Source: Catonia carolina (taxonomy: Eukaryota; Arthropoda; Insecta; Hemiptera; Achilidae). Taken from it: a DNA stretch of 64,000 nt. Made by a program: the position numbers and the translations under genes. The notes below the pieces were generated by a model. It searched no databases and had not been told where the DNA came from. It saw only the letters and a list, made by a program, of their open reading frames with translations. Of the stretch, positions 1-15,200 are shown one piece after another; positions within the stretch are counted from its first letter, which is position 1, and the number at the start of each line of letters is the position of its first letter. The stretch covers positions 29,565,784 through 29,629,783 of the forward strand of contig JAQMRL010000010.1 in assembly GCA_035578175.1 (NCBI GenBank), given 5' to 3'.

Positions 1-153
1 GATACTCTCTCAGGAATGGTCGGCCTGGGTCTGTACAAGACTACACCTCATTTACACGTCATACACATCATTCTCATCTCATTGGGTCATGGGGTTGCTT
101 ATTGTTCTAAATTGAACAGATTGCAACTTACACAAATTAGGAATTTAAAAAAA
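1..153 (+). repeat. R2 tRNA-derived SINE, 3' part
   Basis: The segment matches the 3' two thirds of the R2 SINE copies at 19991, 33301 and 37598, including the shared stretch around TGGGTCATGGGGTTGCTTAT, and ends in an A-rich tail. Its tRNA-like head lies upstream of the window. It sits in the gene A intron just before the first visible exon. Confidence 0.85.
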
Positions 154-198
154 AAGAAAAGATTTTTGGCAATAAATAATGAATTTGAATTATTACAG

Positions 199-271
199 GT
201 AATTAGGAAACGAAAACTTGCAAGAACCAAAGAAGAACAAGCAGGTGATGGTTTTGATGATGGTCTAATGG
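199..271 (+). CDS. Gene A exon (first visible), VIRKRK region
   Basis: 73 nt after TTATTACAG, ending before GTAAGA; starts in phase 0 and ends in phase 1. It encodes a charged linker corresponding to gene B exon 7. Confidence 0.8.
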
Positions 272-3200
272 GTAAGATCAGTAAGAATTTGAGTTGTCAT
301 TCAGAACTGACTGCTTGAATGCTTATGAAGAAACTTTTCGGCAACTGGTTCTATTATTCGTATTACAGCTCATGAATGAACTTTTTCGAATACATTGAAT
401 CTCTGAAGATGCTAAATATTAATACATTTGCCCTGAACAGAATTTAATCCGACTCAAATATTCCACATTTACAGACCATTAATAATTGCTCAGATATAGA
501 TTGTTGTTTAGGTCATCAGCTGAAAGACTGAGTTTGAATCTGTAGAGGTTTTACTAAGTAAAACGAGGAATGAGGTGGTTTACCTATGCCTTCCTCACTG
601 AGTGGAAAAGTATGCTTATCAGCATGCCGGGCCCTCTGAAAAGCACATATTTTCCACTCTGCAAATGACACTTTCACTTCATTCACCACAGGGTCTGGCT
701 GTATAACGAAATCCATTACTTTCAAAGGAGATAGTGAAACTCTGATTAGTGTATTTTACACCTCTACCTCTTCTGTTCTTAAATGATTCAGTCATCCAAT
801 TGGCTGACCATGTGATAAGAAACACAACTATTTATTTTAGCCCTGCAACTAACAGATTGGGTGTAAATAATTTGACACTCCACCTGTCCGTTATCGGCAA
901 CAGATATAGATATCAATTCTAAATGAATTACATATACACCAAAAAGATCAGGGAATCGTATATTATTTCTGAAATTACAGTAAAACCTCATTGTCCGATC
1001 CTCATTGATCTAGATCGCCGGATAATCCCAGATCAGATTTCTACACTTTTTTAATTTTATTTTCAAATTAATAATGATTTTTAACTAAGATAGCGAGAAC
1101 ATAAATATAAGTGCATCAAACATTCGCTTTTTATTTTGATTAAATGTACATACAGTTCCTGCGTATATTGTATAGTAAATCTATACCTACTAATATAATA
1201 AAGAAGAAACGTCTGTTTGTTTGTTTGTATGAGGTAATCTCAGAAACTACTGAACTGATTTTAAAATAATCTTTCATTGTGCATAGCTTAGAGCTTCCTG
1301 ATCAATATAAGCTACGAGGGTTATCCAGAAAATAACCTCCGTTTTGAAATAAAAAGTAAACGGGTGAAGATACAAAAACTTTATTATATAGTTCATATTA
1401 AAACTACAGTTTTTCTCTATTTTTCGACATAGTCGCCAAACAGATTCAAGCACTTGTTGTACCTTGGAACAGTCTTTGAAATACCCTCTGCATAAAAATC
1501 TGCCGCCTGTGAATGTAGCCCCAACCATTCACGGCGTTTTGAAGCTCTTCGTCATTGGCGAACCGCTGAGATGCAAGCCTTCATGTTCGGGAACAGGTGA
1601 AAGTCACTAGGAGCCAAGTCCGGGCTGTATGGGGGATGATCGAAAACGTCTCATTTAAACTTGACCAAAAGTTCATTTGTTCTTCGAGCTGTATGAGGAT
1701 GAGCGTTGTCATGCACAAACACAACACCTTACTCATCTTACTCGTTGATTTTATGGAACTTGGAACGACCATCACTTCTGCTGTCTACTGTGAAACTTTA
1801 AACAGACTAAGAAGAGCGATCCAAAACAAGCGTCGTGGCCTTCTGACACGTGGTGTTGTGTTTGTGCATGACAATCTCAGATCCAAATCTGTAATAATAA
1901 TCTCAGATACAAACAAACAGACGTTTCTCTTTATTATATTAGTATAGATAAGTAATATACAATTTACTCCAAAAACCCTATTGATAAGATTCTATGTTTG
2001 CACACTGATCTCCACCAAATATTCTGAATACATTCAAAAATTCTTTAACTTTCATCTGGCTGTTCAAGAGCTTTAATGCTGAAGTTTGTTCCTGTTGTCA
2101 AAAAGTTTCTTTCTGGGGATAAATATAACTGCATGATAGGCATACATACAAGTATTTCAGTAGTCTAATATTAAAATAAAATAGTTGGTATTAGTAAAGG
2201 TATAGTATGGGAAGTTCTTTTCATAATTACTCATGTAGAAATTTAAGTAAGAATATTAGTGTACTGAATAACAGAATTTCCAGGTAGACCATTTTACTTA
2301 TGTTAAGGGGGTAGTCAACTCAAGAAGATGATTTTTTTTAAATTTTGATTGTCTTTTGCAATTATTTGAAGTTTAAAATTGTCTGTATCACAGCATGTTT
2401 TTACTTTGTTTGTACGTTGACAAAAAAAGTATAAAAACATTTGTTTAAAATAAAGCTCACTAGCAAGGCGAGTGAAATTATTCCTTAAACTTTAAATTAA
2501 GTTTTCCAGAAATGTGCTTTTGCACGACTGTACATTCTTGGGAATCAAATATTCTGGTTTGTATTGGAGGTATTTGGATGATTTTTTTTTCAAATGTTCA
2601 TAATTTCTTGCTCTATTATCTGTCGAATGATTATTACAAAAACTTAGTAGGGATTTAGTTAAAAATAATTTGTGAATACATAAAATGAATGTTTTTGAAA
2701 ATATGGTTTTTCTTCAATTAATTTCTCGTAAGTAAAAATACATACAACAGCTAATAGACTTTAATTTTCTGCATTTTTTAGCACAAGAATCATGTTGATA
2801 TATTTCTTGGTTCCTCAGATATTTGATTCCCCGTAAAAGCCCGCTTTTCCACCCCCACCCTTATATTAGGGGCTGTAATTATTTTTTTGGCCTGGTTCAA
2901 GTGGAAGATCATTACTAGTAAATTACTCTTTCATTTAAAATATATAATGATACATTATAGCCTGTAGTTTTCATTTTCTTTTTCTGGGTTGACTACCTCC
3001 TTAAGACTAATGTTTTATGGTATCTCTACAACAGTTATAATTTTAAGTGGTCAATAATGTTGTGGAAATTTCAATAATGTTTCATATTTTTAATTTGCAT
3101 TTCGTAAAATAATGAACATCTACCCGGCCATAAGGAATTGGAACTTTAGTTGAGGTGACATGGTGCATCTCCAGGTTGCATATAGGGGGAAGGCTATTAA

Positions 3201-6200
3201 ATGACTTGCTGGGATTAAAGGGTAACCTGAATAAGCAGTCGTAGGTGTCAGTGGCAGGACCTGGTGTGGTGGAGTACAGTTTAGGGAGAGTGATAGTGCA
3301 CCGACAAATGCCACAGCGGGGATAAGAATACCTTAGGGAAATTTTGGCTGCCAGAAAATGTTTTTAAATTTTTTTAGCTTTTATTTGTTATCAGGAACTG
3401 TTCATTGTTGACAACTACCCAATCTGATCGCTGCTTTTTGCTGTATTTTTTTTCTTGATGTGGATTAGACATGAGTTTGAACAGGGACCCTCAGTAGAGT
3501 TTGTTCATGGATGGCTGTCAACTGGTCACCGTGCAAAGTTGCTTGCCCAACCAGTGTTACTTAACAAATAATAGCGACTTTTTACAAGCTGACTGACTGG
3601 GCTGGCCCAAAGGTCGCCAGAAAATTAGACAATAAGTTTCTCATGCGCTGTGACGGAAAAGGACAACGATCAGAATGGCAGCGTGCAGAGTGGCTTGACG
3701 GACAGTACAACTGCCTTTGAGCATAGTGACCTCAACAGTATTTTGTCTTTTAATGAAAGGTGTGGAATCGGTTAGTTTAACCTTCTGAATAAGATGCGTG
3801 ACTTTAAGGAGACCAGTGAAGGTACGTTAAATGAGCAACTGTCCAAAAAAAAAAAATATGTAGAAACATCCCTTTCATGAGCCAAAGTGTCTCATGAGTG
3901 GTGGCAATTTTTAAAAAAGGCTTACTTTTGACCTATGCCAAAATCCATTAGTTTCTGTATCTACACTTTAAGAGGATTCAAATGACACTATTTTTGTTTC
4001 CAAATTCCATTTTGATTTCTTGACTTCTGGTCGAAAACGAAACTTTAAACCCAATCCAGGCCCACTAACTTTTTGTGTGAAAATCACTAATGATTTTTGC
4101 CATTATGTTAAAGGTATTCAAAAACCGTTTGTTGCTATCTCTTGTAGTTTCTGACATCCGAGTGTGACAGACAAATGAAAGTAGGAAAATGATAGATGAT
4201 CATTTTAAAAATTGACACCAATGATGAGTGGTTTGGTACAGCAAATGTAATGTCATCAATGAAGTGTATGGAGGAGCTTGTAGAGTACAATCATATTTTC
4301 CAAGTACTAAACCATTTATTCTAACACTGTTACACCATGGTTATAGTTCATGATCATTTCTAACAACTCTCATATCGTGCTACAATTAACTAGTTTAACC
4401 TTGTTGGTACTTAAAAATTAACCAGCGTAGATTAAAAATTAATGATTGACAAAAATTTTAAAAACTAACTTACTGGTAACGCGCTATAAGTTGACGACTG
4501 CGCCTATCATGCGGAGGAGAGTATACTATCTATTCTACTTACATCGACCAACCCAAAACCATAAGCCATGTATCAAGCGTGTAACTCAAAATATAACCAC
4601 CACAAACTCTTAAGTAATAAAATTCAGTTCATGACCCGACACACTAAATAAGTAAGGAATAATGTAATTATTTAAAGAAAGTGAATTGTTTAAAATTCAA
4701 TTGCAATTTAACATAACTTTACTGAACATAATTAAAAATAAAAACCCTAAAAATACAATAACATTTTGAAATTACCGTAAAACTAGTATTACTCACTATA
4801 ATAAGCTCGCATCGACGGAAATCACGGACTAATCAGTCTATCACTACAAATTGGCAGAGTGCAGTAATTCAGTTTATTGCTGATGACCAAAAAGGATACT
4901 AAATATAGCTTAGACCTAGTATTATGGCTTATTTAGAATGAATGTTTATTACTTAGGATAATTATTAAGAACCAATAATACAATGGGATGTTTATAAAAC
5001 AACATAGTTGTAAACATAATAAATCAATGTAAGAGTAAAACTACATCATGATGTCATGGTTAGAGCTGTTGCTATGATATATTTAGAAAAACATATATAG
5101 TAGCACTTCCACCTCCGCATAGTTCATTCTTACTCTCGCTGACGATCGTCAACTTATATTGCATTACCAGTAACATGTTTTGGTCTTGAGAAGTCATATT
5201 TAGAGCGAATTAGAATATTAATTGCATGATGACTTCAACCTAATTATGCTGAAAATTTGTTTCTTATAAGTATTACAATAAAAAAGTTAGAGTAGCTATT
5301 CAGTACATATTTCTTATTGGTTATTTAAAGTTGTTAATTTTTTAATCAATGTACAATATTGGAAATATTTAAGGAAATAAAAATATTAATCTCTAAAGTT
5401 TTTAAAAATAACAATACATACTCTGACGTTTTATAAAATTGACTGCTTTTTTTGCTTTTATAACCTCATAGGATCACTTAAGTCCAATTTTTGGCCCAGT
5501 CCATTCTGTAATTAGTTCTTCTTATTCCCGAATTGTGTATTCTAGCTGCTTTCCTTTTTGCCTACATCTTTTTTAGACGTTCTAACCTTTGGCGCCTATC
5601 CTTGTTTGAATACACCCTGTTGGATTTCTTTCTACGTTTAGGCTCAAATATTATCATATTAGCTGTTTTAATTAGCTCATAGTATTTTCCAGATTTTGTA
5701 ATCAGATCCTCCCTTGAAATTCTATACTCTTCCATGTCCTATTGGGCTTCCTTTATCCATTTTGGTTTTGTTGTTCTTTTCCAGCAAAAGTTGATTATTT
5801 AGTTAGCATGTCTGATGTTTTCTGTTCTAAGTAGGTGCCCCCCCAAAAATAAAATTCTCTTTTACCAGAAGAAATTTGTTACAAGGGTTATTATCTCATA
5901 TACTTCTTCATTTGAGCTTATCCTCCCCTGTCCTTCTACTATGTTTTTCTTGTTTATGCATTTTCTGACTATCCTCCTTTCTATATTTTCAATCCTTCCC
6001 ACTTCTCCAACTTTATATGGCCCAAAGAGAGTCTTGCTGGTGTATTGTACTTCTGGGAGAATTACTGTTTGGTAGTGTCTTTGTTTTATTAATGTGTGTT
6101 GTTTAGGTCAACAGCCGAAAGGCTGGTTTGAACCTCTAGAGGTTTTACTAAGTAAAACGAGGAGTGAGGTGGTTTACAATTGCCTTCCTCACTGAGTGGA

Positions 6201-9200
6201 AAAGTACGCTTATCAGCATGCCGGGCCCTCTGAAAAGCACATATTTTCCACTCTGTAAATGACAACTTCACTTCATTCACCACAGGGTCTGGCTGTACAA
6301 TGAAATTCATTACTTTCAGAGAAGATAACTCTGATTAGTGTCTTTTACACCTCTACCTCTTCTGTTCTTAAATGATTCAGTCATTTAATTGACTGACCAT
6401 GTGATAAGAAACAGAACTATTTATTTTAGCCCTGCAACGAACAGATTGAGCGTAAATAATTTGACACTCCACCTGTCTGTTATGGACAGTTTTATTAATA
6501 CAAAACAATTATTAAAAAAAAAAATTGACCACCTTTGTGGTGTAGTGACTAACGCAGTGGCCCAGAAAGCAAAAGGGTTTGATTTCCAACAAGGACCTAA
6601 AAATTTTAACATTTTAAAACCCACAGTTACTGTACCAAAACTCACAGTAGGGCTGTCAATGCAACTTTAAATAAACTAAAAACAAAATGGTATAAAAAGA
6701 AATTCATAAAATACAGTAATTTCCTATTCAACCAGACTTGATGTGATTTTAAAACATCAACCAGAACTCTGATTTTTTTCCAGTTCATCCAAAGAAAGGT
6801 TGATAGTTACTACATTTCTGTCATAATTTTACATTAGTTTATACAGAAATTATAACCTCAAAGAAAATTACATTTATTATTTATTAAAGTCGTATTGACT
6901 GCTTGGTTATTAGTGATGAAAGTGGGTAATGCATCAAGAATAGTGGGTTTTGAGTTGTGAAAATTTCCAAACCCTGGGTGGGAATTGAACCTGGGACTTC
7001 TGTGTGGTAGGCTAGCAGGCTAACCACTACCCTAAGGAGGTAACCAAAATACGTTTATTGTTTAATATGCTAACAAGACTACCTTTCTGTTTAACAAAAT
7101 AAAGTTTTGTCATAATTATTAAAAAATTCCTGCTTTTGTAGCATACGGAGGTTCCGGGTTCAATTCCTGCCAAGAGTCTGGATATTTTCACAAGTCGAAA
7201 TCCACCATTCTAGTAACAAAACCCAAATCATCCACTAATAACCAATTTTTAGAAGTTGAAGTGACATTAAATAAACTAAAAAAAACTTAATTAAGAATGA
7301 CTGGTAAACTGGAAGTCTAGATAAATAGAAATTACTATATATCTAATTACTTTGCATCCAATTAAAAGTATTTAACAATACAATATCATTTCAGTTGGAG
7401 ACAAGAGAAGAGCAATATTCTTGGATGCAGCTTTGGAACACTTCAAACATTTATCTGAGGATGAAATGGTTTCCAGAATAACTGATATGTTTATTGCTGT
7501 AAGTAGAATGTTTATATTGAGATACATTATTTATTCATGAAAGTGTATTATATTTAAGGATAACAAGTTTGATGACTTGTTCTTAGAGATTTTGGTGATC
7601 TCAACGCAATTGCTGTCAACAAAATCATTTTAGCATTTAAAGAAGTAATTTGTTTGAAAAGAAAAACAAATTGTGTTGAGACATTGCTAAGCCCCATTCT
7701 GTTAGTGACGAAGGATAATTCAACAGTTAAGTTGGGAGTTTAGTCAACGCCAAAATCAGCTGTTTAACAGCTGATTTTCGGAGACAAAGATTCCTGGTTC
7801 AAATCCTAGTAAAGGATTTACTAGGATTTACTTTTATTCTTTATTACTTTTATTCAGATTTGAATGCTAGACAGTGGTTACCGGTGTACTTTGATGGTTG
7901 GGGTTCAATTAACCATACTCTCACAGGAATGGTCGGCCTGGGTCTGTACAAGACTACACCTTATTTACACGTCATATACATCATCCTCATCTCATTGGAT
8001 CATGGGGTTGCTTATTGTTCTGAATTGAACAGATTGCAACGTACCCAAATTACGAATAAAATTTTAAAAAAAGTTGGGAGTTTGCAGTTTGTTTACCTGC
8101 CATAAAAACCAGATCAGATTATTACTTACAAAGAAGAACCCAAAAATAACCGGACGGAGAGTGCACTGCCATTCGTAGACGTAGTAGAGAGTTCTCCTGC
8201 TAGATGAAGCTAGTAGAGACAGGTCTCTGACAACTGCCCAGATGGTGTCAGTTTGTAGGTTAACGTTTGATCGTGGTGTTGTGTTTCCCTTACTATTGTC
8301 ATGTTCCGCTTATAAAGTCATTAAGCGTCAAGTCAATCTTCCACTGGCTTGATGCTTGCTTGTTTTCTGGTTCATACCCGTAACACCAACTCTCATCACC
8401 TGTAATGACTTTGGTCGAAAAGTTTGGATCACTTTCAATCTCGTTTTTCAAGTCCTGACTCAAATTCAATCGAATGTTTTTTGATCTCATTTGAGAAGGC
8501 GAGAAACAAATTTAGCGACAAATTGTCTCATTTGCAAATCCTCAGTCAAAATCTGCTGGCACACGCTCTTACTCACACCTGTCTCTTCAGAAATTTTGTT
8601 GATCATGAAACGACGATCCTCGTTCATTTTCTGAGAAGTTTTTTCATTGTTTCGAGATGGGTGCCAAGAACAAACATGGCCTTCAACACTCATCTCACCA
8701 CGTTTAAAGCACCCAAACCTCTCGAAAACTTGGTCCGGCTCATAACATTCTCTTTGAAAGCCTGTTGAAGTTTTATACATGTTAAGTTTTATAAAGTGTT
8801 TCGGTGGATCCTCCTTCATCAGAGTAGACAAAATATCTTTTGAGACTAAAATTTTTCATTTAAAATCTGTAGAAGATATTACATCTTCAGTCATCTATAC
8901 AAAACTCAGTTTTATACCGGGTGATTTTTTAGTCCTGTTACCCAATTGTTAATGTCTGGTAATTTTTTTCTAAGAAAGGGATATTTTGTTTTGTGACACA
9001 AAGTTGGTAGCCCTACTCAACCGGTATAGATACGACAGTTTGAGTTGATTCTCCTTGAGTTGCGTAAAATTTTGTGCTGTTTCCAGTTGTGTTACGAACA
9101 GAATGTCTTTTACCCTAGAACAACAGGTTTTCATTCTTGAACAATATTTTGCTACAAAATCGTATGCGAGTGTAAAAGAATAATTTCAAATTAAATTTTT

Positions 9201-12200
9201 TGGTGTTCCTCCACTCTATTCTAGTCTATTTCTAGGCTAACTAACTGATTTTTAGAGGCAGGTATTGTTTGCAGCAGAAAACGTAGTGGTCGACCAACTC
9301 TCTTGACAGATGACGTTAAGAGAATGTGAAAACAAGATTGCTCAATTCTCCATGGAAAAGTTTACAAAAACTTTCCTCGCATGTTGATTTGTCATGTTCG
9401 AGTGCTCAGAAAGCTGCTAAAAAATTGAAATTGTATCCGTATCACATACGATTAGTTCTAGAGCTTCAGCCTCCAGATTTAAACAAGAGATTGTTTTAGG
9501 ATAAAAGATATTCTGTTCGTAGAACCGGAAATGGCACAAAATTTTACACAGCTCAAGGAGAATCAACTCACACTGCCATATCCATACGGTTGAGTAGGGC
9601 TACCAACTTGTGTCACAAAACAAAATTTATTTTTTTTAGAAAAATATTACCAGACATTAACAATTGGGTAACAGGACTAAAAAATCACTCTGTACAATAG
9701 TTTTTTATAGATGACTGAAGATTTAATATCTTCTACAGATTTTAAATAAAAATTTTGAGTTTCAAATGATATTTTGTGTACTCTGATGATGGTAGATCCA
9801 CTGAAACATGTGTATGTGACAGATAGTAGAAATCAAGGCAGCTTGAAAAGTTTAGTGAAATTTATTATATAAAATAGAACTATAGATGTAAGAGGAAAAT
9901 AATTTAAAAATTGGTTTCAGGGTTCTGACACAACAGGAGTTGCAATTAGTTATGCATTGCTATTGATGGGAACGTACCAAGATGTTCAAGAAAAAGTATA
10001 CCAAGAAGTGATAGAAGTGGTTGGTGATAATGATGAAGAAATAACTCATCTTGAACTATCAAAATTATCATATTTAGAAATGGTCCTTAAAGAAGTTTTA
10101 CGACACTACTCTATTCCTGCAATTGTCCGTAAACTCGATAAAGACCAATGTATTGGTAAGTCTTCTTCTTCTTCTTACACTCAAGGATTAGGCTTTTGCC
10201 TGTTCCGACTCACATCAGCTTATTAACATTTATATCATTTAAATTACTATATTGTATCATTCAACTTGCATTGAGTCTTATTTTATTTCCCTTTATTACT
10301 GCCATCTTTTCCGCGGTCTACCAACATCCCTTTTACCTACGGGGTGGTAATTTAAGATATTTAGAGGGAATCTTTCTGCTGGCATCCGTTTAACATGCTC
10401 CTTCCACTGATTGCGGTATTGTAACACTCTTTCATTCAGGCTGTACACATTCAGCTCTTTCCGAATATCATCGTTCCTTATGTGGTCCCGTCTGTCACAG
10501 CCCTTTACCCTGCGTAGGAATCTCATTTCTGCCGCCTGCACTCTACTCTCTAGCGGTTTTGTAGTTACCCATGATTCACTTCCGTAGAGGAGGACCGGAG
10601 CAGCCATCACTTTATAAAACTTCATGGTAGTTTCTTTCCTCGCTTTTTTCCCCAGGGTTCTGCTGATATTACCACATATTGATTGGAATTTCCCTATCTT
10701 CTTCTCAATATCTAAATCATCTTTAAAACTGATATTGCAGCCGAGGTAGCAGTATTGTGATACTTGTTCCAACACTTTGTCATCTACCACAATTTTTGAT
10801 CTAGTGGGAAACTTGCCAGTGAATGCCATTATTTTTGTTTTTTCTTTAGAGATTCTAAAATTATACTCTTTACATAAATTGTTCAGGACATGGATTGATT
10901 TTTGGAGGCTATCTTCGTTTTCTTGAATAATCCACAAGTCATCTGCAAATAGTAATGCGTTCAGGTATTTTTCATTATTCAACTTGATACCTAAGTCTAC
11001 TCTGCATTTCCATTTCCTGAAAATGTGGTCTATATAAATGTTGAATAAAGTGGGTGATAAGCTGCACCCTTGTCGTACTCCTTGGTTAATTGTCATCTCC
11101 TCAAGTCTCTTTTTACCTGTATTTATGACTATTTGCGTGTTATGGTAAAGTGTTTTTATTGCATTAATGAGGTGAAGTGGATATCCTCTTTCACATAGAA
11201 TATTCCAAAGGTGTCTTCTATCCACTCTATCGAAAGCTTTTTCAAAGTCAACAAAAGCCATATGGGTTTCAAGATTGTATTCTCGTCTTTTTTCTATAAT
11301 CCTTTTGACTGAAAAAACATTATCTGAGCATGATCTTCCTATTCTGAATCCATTCTGTTCTTCATTCAGAATTGCTTCAGCAATATTTTTCACCCGGCAA
11401 TTAATGATTTTGGAATAGATCTTATATCCAACATTGAGAAGACTGATACCTCGGTAGTTCCTACAGTCATTCCGCTTTCCTTTCTTAAAAAGAGATATAA
11501 CTTCTGCCTTTTTCCATTCTTCTGGAATTCCATGTCTCCTCCAACATTTATTTAAGAGGTGCAAAAACCTTAATTCAAAAAACATGCCTCCATATTTAAA
11601 GAGCTCTCCATTTAAACCATCCAATCCAGCAGCTTTCCTATTTCTAATACTCCTTAGAGAGTGTTGTAATTCTTCAATTGTTATTGAGTCTACTGAATTA
11701 TTGGCAGATGGTTCAAAGGGACATCCGATTCCAGCATCTTCAGAATGCCACAACTCCTTATAGTGTTTTTCCCACTCAACATCTGAAATAATGTTTAATG
11801 GAGCATTATCTCTCTCGACTCTATTGATGGATCTCATTATCTTAAAAGCGCATTGTTGCCTCCCATGGATATCTTTCTCTATAACATTTACAAACCTGTC
11901 CCATGAGTCCCGTTGAGCTTTCCTTACTACTTGTCTGGCAAAGTTACGTTTCCTTTTTGGTAAGTAATTTGTTAATTATAAATATATAGGTAGATTAACA
12001 CTTTCCAATCTACCATTTTTTTCACGACTATGCACTACAGACTAAAGTAAATTATACGTATCTTGCACAGTAGACCGACGTTTTTTCAACTTTTTCAAAA
12101 AATCAGTGTGCAGTCAATTCAGTTCTTATCAACAAGGGTATTATATGAAAATAAAATTTGAAATTTGCTCTTTTTAACCATATATTTAGTTTAAGTCAAT

Positions 12201-15200
12201 TATTAAGTTATTTAAAAAATAATACTATTTACAATTACTCTAATTTACACATTTCCAAAAGATTGATGTATGATTCATCAATGTCCGTGTCATCTAATTC
12301 CGACCCAGAATCTTTTACAAAACAGTCTAATGCATCTCTAGACATCGCACAATAACAGTAAAACACATACACTGCAAACAACGTGGCCTTGTAACCTGCT
12401 ATGTCAGTACTCGGTAGTAGACGCTACGGTTCAATCTCGCACATTAAGTAGCGGTCAATAGTTTCGTCGATATATCAGAAAATACTAATCGATTCGGTCA
12501 ACTATCACTGTAGGTAAACGGAGAACAAAGTGAACTAAATAACAGTGAAAACGGGAAACGGATAGCCACATAAGTAGCAAACATAGGAGATACGTTTGCC
12601 ATCTAGGGATGTATATTGCCGTGCCCGTATGACATAAGTTTGTCGTCACTCAGTGTATATCATCACGGCCGCATCACGTATGGTTGTTGTCACAAAAGTT
12701 TTAAAGGACGAATAACATTTTAAACATTCACAAAGGTTGTTTAACCGAAAGGTTTGAAAGCTGGTTTGAACCTTTAAAGGTTTTACTAAGTCAAACGAGA
12801 CGTGAGGTGGTTTACCACCGCCTTCCTCCCTAAGTTGAAAGTATGTTTATCTGAATGCCAGGCCCTCTGAAGAACACATATTTTCCACCCTGGAAATGAC
12901 AACTTCACTTCATTCACCACAGGGTCTGGCTGTATAATGAAATTCATGACTTTCAGAGGAGATTACTCTGACTAGTGTCTTTTGCACCTCTACCTCATCT
13001 GTTCTTTAATATTTCAGTCATTTAATTGGCTGACCATGCGATAAGATATAGAAATATTTTTTGTAGCCCTGGAACTAACAGATTGAGTGCAAATAATTTA
13101 ACACTTCGCCTGTCTATTACGGACAAATTCACAAATATAAACAAAACAAAATAAATAAAAAGGTTACAACAATTTTTATAATTTTTACTAGTGAATAGCA
13201 CAATTCAACATCTTCAAAATGATGACTCTTTTCATTTTGAGTTTCCCTAAATAATGAACTTTGTTCATTCATTGAAATCTTTTCTTTTTTTTCTCTTCAG
13301 GATATAAACCATTTTTCTTTCTGTTTTTATTTACGACAGAAATAGTTAAATTATGAACTCATTTATAACATAAAAAATTTCTCACAGTAATTACGAGGGT
13401 TATCCAGAAAATAACCTCCGTTTTGAAATAAAAAGTAAACGAGTGAAAATACAAAAACTTTATCATATACATATTAAAACTACAGTTTTTCTCTATTTTT
13501 CGACATAGTTGCCAAACAGATTCAAGCACTTGTCGTACCTTGGAACAGTCTTTGAAATACCCTCTGCTTAAAAATCTGCCGCCTGTGAATGTAGCCAACC
13601 ATTCATGGCGTTTTGAAGCTCTTCGTCATTGGCGAACCGCTGAGATGCAAGCCACCGCTTCTTGTTCGGGAACAGGTGAAAGTCACTAGGAGCCAAGTCC
13701 GGGCTGTATGGGGGATGATCGAAAACGTCCCATTTAAACTTGGCCAAAAGTTCATTTGTTCTTCGAGCTGTATGAGGGCGAGAAAACAAATGAACTTTTG
13801 GCCAAGTTTAAATGGGACGTTTTCGATCATCCCCCATACAGCCCGGACTTGGCTCCTAGTGACTTTCACCTGTTCCCAAACATGAAGCGGTGGCTTGCAT
13901 CTCAGCGGTTCCCCAATAACAAAGAGCTTCAAAATGCCGTGAATGGATGGCTACATTCAGAGGTGGCAGATTTTTATGCAGAGAGTATTTCAAAGACTGT
14001 TCCAAGGTACAACAAGTGCTTGAATCTGTTTGGCGATTATGTCGAAAAATAGAGAAAAACTGTAGTTTTAATATGAACTATATAATAAAGTTTTTGTATC
14101 TTCACTCGTTTACTTTTTATTTCAAAACGGAGGTTATTTTCTGGATAACCCTCATACAATCCCAACGATAGAGGTTGAAATAAAAAAATAGGGTTTTCAT
14201 TGAAAAATTCTATCTCTGTAATCTTTACACACAGCGTTGGAAAACTTTCCAACCCTGAGTTGTCACTGAATATCGTAAACAACAAACTAATTTTATATTA
14301 GGCTACAGCGTAAAGTTTCATTTAAAACAAAACAAAATTTAATATGCATGATACATGAATTGCGTTGACAAAAATTTTTTGGTTTCAGGTGATATTACTC
14401 TACCAGCAGGCACATCAGTACATCTAAGTTTTTATGGAGTACATCGTGATTCAGAATGGTGGTCACATCCTTTAGATTTTTATCCGGATCATTTCTTACC
14501 AGAAAATGTAGCTAAAAGACCAAAATTTAGCTATGTACCATTTGGAATGGGTCCAAGGAACTGTCCCGGTAAGATATCTTCCTTTTTAATCAATGTTGTG
14601 ATGTATAAACATCACAACCGGAATAAACTGGTTTTTTCAGAATCTGGTTATTTATACAAAACTTTCTTCTAAATTTTCAATAAATATATATAAACAAATT
14701 AATTACAGTTAAAACTTCCAGTAATTTATAATTAACTACTTATAACAAACTAAATTGATTACAAAATGTTTTACAGCTTAAACAAGTTTTAATTTAAAAT
14801 AAAAAAAAATCTGGTGTGAAACACTCACACGACTTTCTCTTGCCAATTAAAATAATGAACAATATAACCTAACATTAGTAATAAACAAAAAACTAACCTC
14901 AATAAACATAACCTTTTTTTAATTATGAGTAAAAGACGCAAAATGAAAATCAACTTCAGTTTGGCTAAAAATACAGAAAATCACTCTTTCACGCTAAACT
15001 AGGCTCTGTAGAGAAAAATGCTATGATTAAAATTTGTAGATCTTTTAATTTTCTATTAATTATATTATACACTTTCGTCGTAAAATGCATACTAAAACTG
15101 AAATCTTAAAAAATCGATTTTTTAGTTTCCTGAAAAAAAACAGAAAATCGCTAATTACCATTACTAAGCGTTATACAAAAAAAAAAAAAAATGAAATGAA

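Noticed and set aside
16..318. 100-codon plus-strand frame at the window start
   Set aside because: It runs through an R2 SINE and an intron; only 199-271 is coding, as a P450 exon.
13603..13932. Near-identical proteins on both strands
   Set aside because: They are off-frame readings of the two arms of the mariner fold-back, not genes.
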